In this document: piece after piece, positions 34,848 to 43,440 of the stretch
How the letters are laid out: the number at the start of each line of letters is the position of its first letter
How positions within the stretch are numbered: the stretch's first letter is position 1
Assembly (NCBI GenBank): GCA_020466095.1
Contig: CM035807.1
Span: 27,980,382-28,044,381 of the forward strand
Direction of reading: 5' to 3'
From: Chlorops oryzae
Taxonomy: Eukaryota; Arthropoda; Insecta; Diptera; Chloropidae
Length of the DNA: 64,000 nt
Translations under genes and position numbers: made by a program
Notes under the pieces: generated by a model
Told to the model about the DNA's origin: nothing
The model's database searches: none
Seen by the model: only the letters and a program-made list of their open reading frames with translations

Positions 34848-36341
34848 ACATATCGTCGTCCCGGAGTTATCTCCTCGTATATCACAAAATCAAAAATTTT
34901 GAGATAAGCACGTTTTCCCGTGTACTTTTTCAAGATCTATCCATCTGTCGAGTCTCCAGGTTGCTATACCATATAGTTTACGAGATATTTGTGAGCTAAA
35001 TAATTGTATATCCTTTAAAATGATAGTTTCTACGCGTTATAACATCGTATATCCATATTTTGTGGATATACGATGATTTATATATGAAATTTGCGCAGTA
35101 AAAAGTTGTTGTGTTATCTCATCGTAACAAAAAAAAATTTTTTTTAAGAAACATTTTTTTATGTTAATTTTAAATAAAAAAGATTTATTCGTGTGAAAAA
35201 AAAAACAAAAGAAGCAAAAAAAAAAAAAATTCTCATAGTAACACTCCTACAAAAATTTTCATTCTGAAAATAGTGTGGAATGCTTATTATAATATAATAT
35301 AACAAATTGCATTTCTTTAAAATTTTTAACGTCATCTTGTAGCACTACAGATCACGCCGCTCGATCAAGCGCTGTAAATACGTCCTCCAGCTTATTGTTC
35401 CTTTTAATAGAATACTATAAGATGCTTTTGAATTATTTTTCTTGGTTTGTGTAATTGTCGGGCTAGACCGATTATAGATTCCTGACTTGTTCAAAGTCAA
35501 ATGGAAATGAGTGCAAAACAGCACAACAAAGCTAATGCAGGTAGCTCAGCTCCTTAAAACAAACGTGGAAGGTACAGTTTCGTTGTACCAACAACAATAC
35601 CCAAATCAATTCTTTATTTTGTAGCTTAGTTGATTACATAACGTATAATAATTTAATTTCCCCAACAAAAATAAGAATTCGAATTTTTTTTTTAGAAATT
35701 TTTTTTTAGAAATGTTTAGGTCACGGAAAAAGAATAAGAAGAGAAATGTGTATCATTTAAATAGGCACAATTTTAAGGTATCAGGTATGACTTTTGAATG
35801 CTACCTTTAATGTATAAAAAACATTTCGCTATTTGATGCAGTGGCAAGTCGTTTTTCTCAGGAAATGCGGAGTTAAGTCATTTTTCAACAATAAGATTAT
35901 GATTTGGACTCCTTTTTCTATTTTTAAATGGAAAACGGATACTTAAATAACAAATTTCCTATATGAACTCAATAAAAAAAATTTTTGTTAAGTCGATTTT
36001 CGTGTCAAAACAAATAAAACAAAAAAACATTATCAAATTTTTATTAATTTATTTGCTCGTATATCCACTTTCCAACACAGGTTGCCAAAAAAGTGGCGTA
36101 TACGATGAATTGTCAAAAATTCTTGGAATGAAAAAAACCCTATAACTTAAAGAATTTTCGAAGTAACTTTAAATTAATGATCAGAAATAATAAAAAGTAA
36201 AGCATTTTATATAAGGAAAACAGAATCAACGATTTCCAACGAGCCATTTTTTTTATATGCCATGTTAAACTTTAAACTTCAATTTCCCAACAAAAGGTTG
36301 ATTGTGATATACGAGGAAATAACTCCGGGACGACGATATGT
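34848..36341. mobile_element. Element E2: 1.5-kb inverted-repeat DNA element
   Basis: ACATATCGTCGTCCCGGAGT at left is matched by its complement ACTCCGGGACGACGATATGT at right, and the arms continue through TATnTCCTCGTATATCACA (about 40 bp). An internal palindrome CATCGTATATCCA..TGGATATACGATG lies at 35044-35075, and CGTATATCC recurs near 36057. No transposase frame was seen. It starts only 10 bp after the end of E1. Confidence 0.75.
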
Positions 36342-37471
36342 ATGTAATGTTTCTAATTCTCCTAATGATTTTTGAACGACCTTCTTGTTAAGCGTTACAA
36401 ATCCAGCATAATCTATTGTATAAGCCTTAGTCCATGTGTTCACACCACTAAGTTGTTCACTTTATCTGGGGCTCACACCATCCAGACTCGACTGTATTAG
36501 CTCTATGTCCCATAAGACATTTTTTTTTTTAAACTTTCCATTTTTCATTGAATCTTCCTTTAAACAGGAACTAACAATAAGTATTCAAATCTTAATTCTA
36601 ATATAAATTTTAGCTACTTATACCGCATATAAAGTATAAAGTAGTATTTCGATACGACGGGCCTCAATTCAAGATATGGGCTGCTGATGGATCTGAGCCT
36701 CTCGGAGTGAGGGCGATGCGCGCTTGACGCGTACTTTTCGACGGGTGGCGATTGCCGCAGCTGGACAATCGTTTGTCGCAAAGTGTTCGACGGGTATATC
36801 GCAGCACGTAGACGGGTGACTTTTGAACAAAATCTACAGCGATGAGTCGATCGCGTAGACCCGTACTTTTCGACGGGTGGCGATTGCCGCAGCTGGACAA
36901 TCGTTTGTCGCAAAGTAATCGGGTTCGCGGGTTGGCATCGACCGCTTCTATATGCGGATCCGGTAATAAGACATTTCAATAATGAAAATTCTTTTTGTTG
37001 CCGCGGAGATGAAAAATCATAAAATCAATGGGCTTTCTAATGTTTCTCGTGTGCTTTGCCAAAAACAACAACAATTTTTCACTATAGAAATTTCTTATTT
37101 CCATGATAAACACATACTCAAACTTCTAAAAATGTTTTTTCTTTAACTGCAGTCTTGCCACTCGACCATCCTCCGACATCTCGAGCGCATAGAGAACTCC
37201 TCATAAGTCGAACAAATACTTTAAAAAAAAAGTATGTTCAATCAGTTACGAAAATTTGGCCGCATTCTATCGAATTTGGCACGTTTTTAAGTGCTTTGGA
37301 GCATTTCGCATTTATTCGTACAGTCGGCAACCCTTAAACAAGCTAAGACTTGTGAGAAGAGACGTCTAGAGAAGTGCAATTGTACGTTTTTAATTTGCTC
37401 CCACATTAATATGCTGCTGCTGCCCTTTCCAGCTGAAAAGTGCATTCCATTTCAATGCGATGCTCTTCACA
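36342..37471. other. No gene assigned; includes the CG-rich duplicated block
   Basis: No recognisable gene. The CG-rich direct repeats at 36731-36916 are listed separately. The 121-codon minus-strand frame covering them simply translates the repeat twice. Confidence 0.45.
36731..36916. repeat. 54-bp perfect direct repeat, 132-bp period, CG-rich
   Basis: The same 54 bp, starting GTACTTTTCGACGGGTGGCG and ending GTTTGTCGCAAAGT, occurs at 36731-36784 and 36863-36916. The 78 bp between them contains further CGACGGGT words. The block (about 36650-36970) is much richer in CG than its flanks. Origin unknown. Confidence 0.9.
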
Positions 37472-37476
37472 CGCCG
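37472..37476 (+). repeat. 5-bp target-site duplication, left (Transib)
   Basis: CGCCG, repeated exactly at 40529-40533. Transib elements make 5-bp, GC-rich duplications. Confidence 0.93.
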
Positions 37477-37488
37477 CACAGTGGTATT
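37477..37488 (+). repeat. Transib left terminal inverted repeat (RSS-like)
   Basis: CACAGTGGTATT. The first seven bases equal the consensus heptamer of the RAG recombination signal. A T-rich block (TTTTTTGAC) begins 23 bases after the heptamer. Confidence 0.93.
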
Positions 37489-38118
37489 TCGGTGGCAGAA
37501 ATTCGATTTTTTGACCACTGAATTTCAAAATTCTAATGATGCAGTTTTATTAAGAAATGCTTCATTATGTAAAATCAATCATTTCCTTGCCGAAAATGAA
37601 ATATGTTTTATTATAAAAAATATACCAAAGTTGCGCAAATATTGTACTTCAAGAAGTGATGAAGATTGTTATGCAATTCAGTGGTGCATTTTTTGAAGAT
37701 ATTTTGTTTCTAATCTTTTTATTGCTTTTTATATTAAAATATAGTATTTCTTGATTCAAATTGCAAAAAAATTATCTTGATTATGTAAATGGTTCAACAG
37801 ATATGCGCAAATCAAAATGGTTCTATAAATTGAAGCTTTTGTGATTTTCCATGGAAAAAAAGTAAGTTGGCTACGTTGAGCTACGTGTGCTCACTGCAAA
37901 AAAATTAAAGACAAGAATGTTTTCTTTTGTTTAATGCAAAAAAATTTACCGATTTTAACCGATCCTTGAAAAAATCACTAATTTTATAAAAAAGGCCACG
38001 AAAATTCTTCAATAAAAATTTCAAAAAAGCGCAATATGTTGCATACTTTTAGGCATGAGCTTCTTTAATATTATAAATTAAAACAACAATTTATTAACAA
38101 TATGTCAAAAATGCATAA

Positions 38119-40166
38119 CAAAATAAAGTAAACAAACCCATATGTTTTAAGAAACAAATCGGCAAATCGGTAACACAAATAATTTATAAATCGCGCCCAT
38201 TACTTAAAAAAAAGTACACATATAAAAAAATTAGTTCATATTCTGTTTCATATAGTGAATTAAGTGAAGAGCTTATTAATCGCGGTCAAAATGTCAAATC
38301 GTTAACCGATTTTATAAAAAAGAAAAATTCAGAGTTAACTGAAGATGAAATTGAGATAGTGAAAAAAGCAGTTCAGAAGCGATTCGTTAGTCATTTTTGT
38401 AAACGCTGGAAAGAATCTTGCCAAAAAATTTCGTATTTCTATACAAAAAATGATTCATGGCTAAAAAGTACGTTCCAAAACAGTTAATACGAATTTCGAA
38501 AATTATAACAATTTGTTTATATTTTTTTGTTAGATATATTTGAAGTATCACTAGGTGATGACCAACCTAGTTGCTCAACGAAAAGGGGAAGACCAGCATT
38601 GGATTTCGAGAATTGCAGTGAACGTACTAAAAGGTTGAAAGCTGCTAATTTAGCCTCCCAGTACACCCAACAGCATTTACTTATGGCAAGTTCAAGTGGC
38701 AATGCAAAAACGAGATTGAATGCATATATTCCTTCGTCAATTGCGTTAACGTTGCTGATGGATGGAGATTTAACTAAGTATCAGTACGAAACCATTAAAT
38801 ATGTCCTGAAAGGACAAGGTTTTGATATTTTGCCGCCTTATATAAACGTATTAGATGAGAAGAAAAAATGTTATCCCGATGAAATCAAGGTATCAGAAAA
38901 GGAAGCCTCTGTTAACTTGCAGAATTTGATGGATCATACTACAAAGCGCCTTTTTAAAAGCTTTTCTGAGGAAATCGTTAACAATATGGAAAATTCTAAT
39001 TGCACTCTTACGTCTAAGTGGGGGTGCGATGGTTCTTCCGGTCACGTAGAGTACAATCAAAGTTTGCCAGCTGATGTAAGCGACAAAAATATGTTGTTGG
39101 CATCGATGGTGCCTTTATGCTTAAAATCAACAACTGATGAAGAATATTGGCTCAATAAAAGTCCATCGTCTACAAGATACTGCCGTCCAATTTCCTTCGA
39201 ATTTTCTAAGGAGACTAAAGAAAAGGTTTTAGAAATTGTTGGAAAAATAAAGTCCGATATTACTATATTGAGAAATACGGAGGTTGATGTATGCGGCAAA
39301 CAATTTAATGTTAAACACAATTTGGTGTTCACAATGCTGGATCGCAAAACAGCTCAAACAGTTACAAATACTACTTCACCAGCCGTATGTTTTATTTGCA
39401 AAGCGAAACCGTCTGAAATGAATGATTTAGACAAAATTGCAACGAGATCCATTGACAATGAGGCTTGCAAATTGGGCATATCATCATTACACGCTCGAAT
39501 AAAATTAATGGAATGCATACTTCATGTGGCTTATAACATGAATTTTCAAAAATGGTCTGCGATCGATGCAAAAAATAAAGTAATTAAACAAGAAAATAAG
39601 CTCCGAATTCAAAAGGCATTCAAAGAACGAATGAATTTACGAGTAGATGCTGTAAAACAAGGAACTGGGTCTTCAAATGACGGCAATACCTCAAGGCGTT
39701 TTTTTTCAAATCCAGCACTAGTTGCTGATATAACAGGTGTTGATGAAGAAATTATAGATCGCTTCCGAATTATTCTTCAAATAATAACATGTGGACAAAG
39801 GATCGATTCTGAGAAGTTTGAAAAAATTTTCCTGGGATACGGCTAAGTTATTTGTAAAGAAATATAACTGGTACTTTATGCCTGTTACTGTGCATAAAAT
39901 TTTAATACATGGAAAGGACATCATTGATGCAGCAGTACTTCCCTATTGGTATGCTCTCAGAGGAAGCAGAAGAAGCACGTAATAAAGATTACAGGAGGTA
40001 TAGGCTGATGTTTTCTAGAAAGTGCAACAGAACTTCAACAAATACTGACGTTTTTCATCGTCTGCTTGCGACATCTGATCCTTTTATAAGTAGTCTACGA
40101 CGTCAACCTGGTAAAGAGCTTTTAGAATTAGATGATGTAGTTAAAGAAATGATTGTAAGTGAATAA
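38119..40166 (+). pseudogene. Transib transposase (RAG1-like), two single-base frameshifts
   Basis: This encodes the DDE-type transposase that cuts and joins element ends. Exon 1 (open from 38119 to 38482) includes KRFVSHFCKRWKESCQK and ends WLKSTFQ, a typical Transib N-terminus. After a probable 51-bp intron, exon 2 encodes KWGCDGSSGHVEYNQ, whose Asp (39028-39030) aligns with the first catalytic Asp of the family. Then come MLDRKTAQ, CFICKAKPSEMN (a Cys pair as in the RAG1 zinc-binding region) and LHARIKLMECILHVAYNM. The frame shifts near 39826-39834 (A-run) and again near 39946-39951. The shifted segments read MPVTVHKILIHG and SEEAEEARNKDYRRYR, the latter holding the candidate catalytic Glu. 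Each shift behaves as one extra base. The start codon was not found: the exon-1 frame is closed by TAA at 38116, and the nearby ATG at 38102 is in another frame. It may be a young pseudogene, or the shifts may be assembly errors. Confidence 0.95.
38483..38533 (+). other. Probable 51-bp intron in the Transib transposase gene
   Basis: A GT donor at 38483 (AACA|GTTAAT) and an AG acceptor after a T-rich tract (TTTTTTTGTTAG) at 38532-38533. Removing it avoids an in-frame TAA at 38485 and joins WLKSTFQN to the exon 2 peptide NIFEVSLG in frame, with the AAT codon split after its first base. The length is at the short end for insect introns. Confidence 0.65.
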
Positions 40167-40241
40167 AATGTTGAATATTGACTCATTTTGTTTATAATTA
40201 AATGAAGATATAAAGCAATTTTTACTATTGGTCCAAGGAAG

Positions 40242-40421
40242 GTACCCCTAGGGACTGACCAATTTTAACCATTTTTACCACACACCTATAACTTTGGTTT
40301 CTAAACATTCTGGCCAAGTTTCGTGAAGATCGACTAACATTCATATGTACCCCACATATAAATTTGGAATAAAGCTCCATGGGGAGTACCCCTAGGGACT
40401 GACCGATTTTGACCATTTTTG
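40242..40421 (+). repeat. Direct repeat in the Transib 3' region, resembling another dispersed repeat
   Basis: GTACCCCTAGGGACTGACC followed by a TTTTnACCATTTTT tail occurs at 40242-40277 and again at 40386-40421 (period 144 bp). The intervening AAGTTTCGTGAAGAT phrase and the GGTACCCCTA word resemble D-type repeats, so this may be a fragment of another element nested in the Transib. Confidence 0.6.
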
Positions 40422-40516
40422 AAATTTTTCTTAACTAGGCTAAAAAAAATGAACTGTGCTAAATTTCATGACCCTAGGAGCAATCCTTCTATTTTTTGCC
40501 AAGAAATGTATGAAGC

Positions 40517-40528
40517 AATACCACTGTG
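40517..40528 (-). repeat. Transib right terminal inverted repeat (RSS-like)
   Basis: AATACCACTGTG, the exact complement of the left 12 bp. Read inward from the end, CACAGTG is followed 23 bases later by an A-rich block (CAAAAAATA), reminiscent of a 23-spacer recombination signal with an A-rich nonamer. Confidence 0.93.
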
Positions 40529-40533
40529 CGCCG
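40529..40533 (+). repeat. 5-bp target-site duplication, right (Transib)
   Basis: CGCCG, identical to 37472-37476. Removing the element and one copy gives the continuous host sequence CTTCACACGCCGCATACG. Confidence 0.93.
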
Positions 40534-41949
40534 CATACGATTAATTGATTCGCGTGTTTGATGCCTCAAGTGTTGCCATTAAACGGGCTAAAATGCAAAG
40601 AATGCTTTCAGCTCGCTCAGGTCTGGGAGGCAGTGGTAGTGGGATACATTCTTGTCTTCCCATTGAATTTATGCAAGCATTTCACATAATTATGGTCGAA
40701 CTTAATTAGAGAAAATCTCAAGTTGAGAGCCTTAGAAAAGTCCACCCACTCACGGCGAGACATGATTAAAGGGCAAGTATGAAGCGAAGAAAATACAAGA
40801 AAATCATTCAGCTGGAAAATTCATTGTCATGATGGGTCTTGGAATCTTTTAGGTACATAGTGCTGCAATATTGGTATTGTCATATCAATCACTCTATTCA
40901 AAAAAGGCACAACTCAAAAACTAATTTTTCTGCTTTTTCAAATTAAATTAATTTAATTGAGGAGACCATGGTAAGAAAATTAGACAAAATTATATATGGG
41001 CATTTCCGCATTTATGTTGCTATCCTAATGGGAACTTAAACTCAAAGAAAACCAATTTCTGCACGACATGTAAAGCTACCATAATACTATAAAATTACAA
41101 AGAAACCTAGAAGGAAAATGTTGGAAAATTTCGTCGCGGACGAAAGAAAGTTAATAATTTATAGGTACATTTAATAATTGATCTGGGAGAAAAAAGCTAA
41201 TTTCGATTTTGACATTCTTTGTAGTCCAATAAACTGTTTCCAAAAAGGACTTTCGTCCATTGTAATCGGTTCTGAAGCTATCTCACTTTAAAAGCCCCAC
41301 GTCCACGCGTCCACGAGGCCGGGTTAAATGGGAATAAATATCTAAATATTTACAACAAAACTCATTAAAACAGACATCAAGCCCAGACAGTTGAACGATT
41401 GTTTTTTTTTTTCGTATTCAATTACGCAAGTGGAAAGCTTTCAATAGACTGACAACCGCTGAATTCCATTGTCTGTTCGCCTGTCTTTCGAAAACCATCA
41501 GACGGCGTGCAGCGGAGAGCTTTAAAATATTTAAACTTATACAAAAACATACACAAATACATACATACAGGTATACATCCGCGGATGAGAACACTCAACT
41601 TTAATGAATTTAATTGATGAAATAAAAAATTTATCAAACAATTACCTCGGCTCAAAGGCCAGTCCGGCCATAGAAAGCTCAAAATAAAAAAAATAAAAAT
41701 TAACCCAAGCAATTTTTGCTGCAAATAACGAAACGAAATACCATTAAAGAGTGCAAGCACTGAGCTTAAAAATAAGACAAACCAACGCTGCCCAACAGGA
41801 TATGGCTTTGTGAGTGACATAGTCATTGAAGGCGAGAATAAAGTTAAAATTTTTTTTCGACAAACTAAATTTCCCTCGAATGAAGTTCAACAACATTTTG
41901 AAGAGGAAAATTTGTACCTTGTTTTTCTGAATGCTTGCTCTGTAGTTTC
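40534..41949. other. No gene seen
   Basis: The former right flank of the Transib insertion site, then AT-rich sequence. The 134-codon minus frame at 41422-41826 has no recognisable domain and AT-driven composition. Confidence 0.5.
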
Positions 41950-42125
41950 CCTTTAGGAGTTTCAACTAATTTTAAATTAATGGAACAACTGATTAATTTA
42001 AAGAGACAATTAATTTAAACTCTGACTTTTTCCCATGGAGAAAACTAACATAGCGAAGTCATTTTTCTGAATCTGCATATCTTTTTTCCTTTGAATGATT
42101 TCAAAGTTGTTTCTTTCAAGTTAAT
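41950..42125 (+). mobile_element. Element Y, copy 2 (partial, opposite orientation to copy 1)
   Basis: This segment shares TTTCAACTAATTTTAAATTA, CCCATGGAGAAAACTAAC and TTTGAATGATTTCAAAGTTG, in that order, with the reverse complement of 21270-21520. The tRNA-like part present in copy 1 is not found here; element X2 begins 40 bp further on. Confidence 0.6.
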
Positions 42126-42165
42126 TGAGAACTACACAGAGCCAAAAGACTACATAAAATACCCT

Positions 42166-43026
42166 CACCGAGAGAAATAACAACAGTTAAATCAACTACT
42201 TAGAACAGTTAAAGTAAGAGTGGTCAAATAAACTGTATTCCGCGTTAAATGCACTGAAAAAGGCAGTCAAACGAACAGTTGAAAAACAGTTACTTTTTAT
42301 GTTCACTTTCGCTTTCGTACACTTAGACGTATAAGTTCGCATTTTGATCAACCGCCTCCGGAGGTTTCGATAGCTCAGTGATTCAAACTGTGACTCGACA
42401 GTCGTGAGCTACGGGGTTCTATCCCTGCTGGCGGCGGGAATTTTTCTGAATTTTGTTTTTAATTACAGTTTTTTTTTTGTTCAGAGTGTAGTTGTTTTGG
42501 AAGACAAAAATTTTCTCCTAAATTTTTTATGTTTTAATTTATTTAATTTTATTTTAATGGTTCATTTTGAAGCAAACAATTTTGGGAGTGAAACAATTCC
42601 TTAAGCACGTTCCCCAAAACTTGAGCAACCATAAACTCAAGTGAGCATTTTGACCAACAAATTAAATTCGTTCGTTCAGCGGTTCAAGGCTCGGCCGAGG
42701 CGAGAAAATTTAAAGAGATGAAAGAGAAAAAGATTTAAATAGAAACAAATAAATAAAGAAAAAATATAATAATTTAATTTTAAAAAAATTAATAAAAGAA
42801 GATAAAAAAAAGAGTCAAAGCAAAAAATAAATTTTTTTTTCCCAGTCGCTGGTGACAGTTGATTTCACCGCGAGACAGTTATATCAACCATCAGGTAGTT
42901 ATATCCTTATTAACTGTGTTTGTACTGTTGAGTTGACCGCTACTGTACATAAGTTAACAATTAACGGTGAACTCGGTTATTTTAACCTTCTTTTTCAGTT
43001 AATATAACTACCTTTTTCTCTCGGTG
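42166..43026 (-). mobile_element. Element X, copy 2 (inverted relative to copy 1)
   Basis: An 861-bp element with ends CACCGAGAGAAA and TTTCTCTCGGTG and the same sub-terminal AACAGTT/AACTGTT words as X1. It lies in reverse orientation: its tRNA-like modules are on the plus strand (42365-42440, complete; 42667-42705, only the B-box half left). TA follows the right end, but the left flank is CT, so the duplication is lost or changed. Confidence 0.85.
42365..42440 (+). other. tRNA-like module 2 in X2
   Basis: A box TAGCTCAGTGATTCAAAC and B box ACGGGGTTCTATCCC at tRNA spacing, followed by T-rich sequence (T-run at 42470-42480). It is the counterpart of 20611-20685, and the boxes are preserved although the intervening bases differ. 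Confidence 0.7.
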
Positions 43027-43034
43027 TATAAATC

Positions 43035-43200
43035 AGGACAAAACTAAGAAGATTGCTCATCGTTTTTCTCCAAGAAGAGGTCCGTCTAAAGGGGGAATTT
43101 CTTTTGAATAAAATTACGATGATTCCTCGTAGAAATATGAAGGAATTCTTTAAAAAAGGAGCGAAATTTCCGAACAATTGGATGGTTTTTGTTGTTGTTG
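43035..43200. repeat. Z-like repeat fragment
   Basis: ACAAAACTAAGAAGATTGCTC and TTGAATAAAATTACGATGATTCC resemble phrases of 46285-46470 and, more weakly, the right part of element Z. No ends were identified. Confidence 0.4.
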
Positions 43201-43249
43201 TTTTTTTTGTGAAAAAGTAGATAATAATATACTTAAGGAGAAGAAGAAA

Positions 43250-43440
43250 GGTATGGTTGGCAGCTTCATTTCTCCTCCATGAGATTATCAAATTTTTCCT
43301 GAATGTTTAAAATTTACCTGCTTGTTTCAATTTCCAATTTTTCCACATCTTCTTTCCTGCGACAGGATTCGAACTCCAGCCTTCGGATTTCTAAGCGCAA
43401 TCGCTATCCGCTCCGCCACGGAGAGATCGAATACACGCAG
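43250..43440 (-). mobile_element. tRNA-derived SINE-B, minus strand
   Basis: Read on the minus strand: CCGTGGCGGAGCGGATAGCG (A-box region), GGAGTTCGAATCCTGTC (B box), AGATGTGGAAAAATTGGAAA, then GCTGCCAACCATACC. Other copies are at 19991-21035 (split), 46998-47118 and 57590-57682. It is a SINE rather than a tRNA gene, since a non-tRNA body is shared between copies. Confidence 0.82.

Larger units (their letters stand above)
37477..40528 (+). mobile_element. Complete Transib DNA transposon, 3052 bp
   Basis: Transib transposons are the cut-and-paste family from which the vertebrate V(D)J recombinase RAG1 is derived. Both ends carry CACAGTGGTATT as a 12-bp perfect terminal inverted repeat (37477-37488 and, inverted, 40517-40528), and both flanks carry CGCCG (37472-37476 and 40529-40533). 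Inside is one plus-strand transposase gene (38119-40166) with the family's motifs. Length, heptamer-like CACAGTG ends, 5-bp GC-rich duplication and transposase all agree. Exact ends and target duplication suggest a fairly recent insertion. The 3' non-coding part (about 40240-40420) holds a direct repeat listed separately. Confidence 0.96.

Noticed and set aside
36614..36979. 121-codon minus-strand frame with an internally repeated peptide
   Set aside because: It only translates the 54-bp DNA duplication twice. No domain, no start context and no support outside the repeat.
38527..38535. Start of the transposase at 38527
   Set aside because: That codon is TTG inside the predicted splice-acceptor tract. 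Homologous sequence continues upstream in exon 1, so it is not the protein start.
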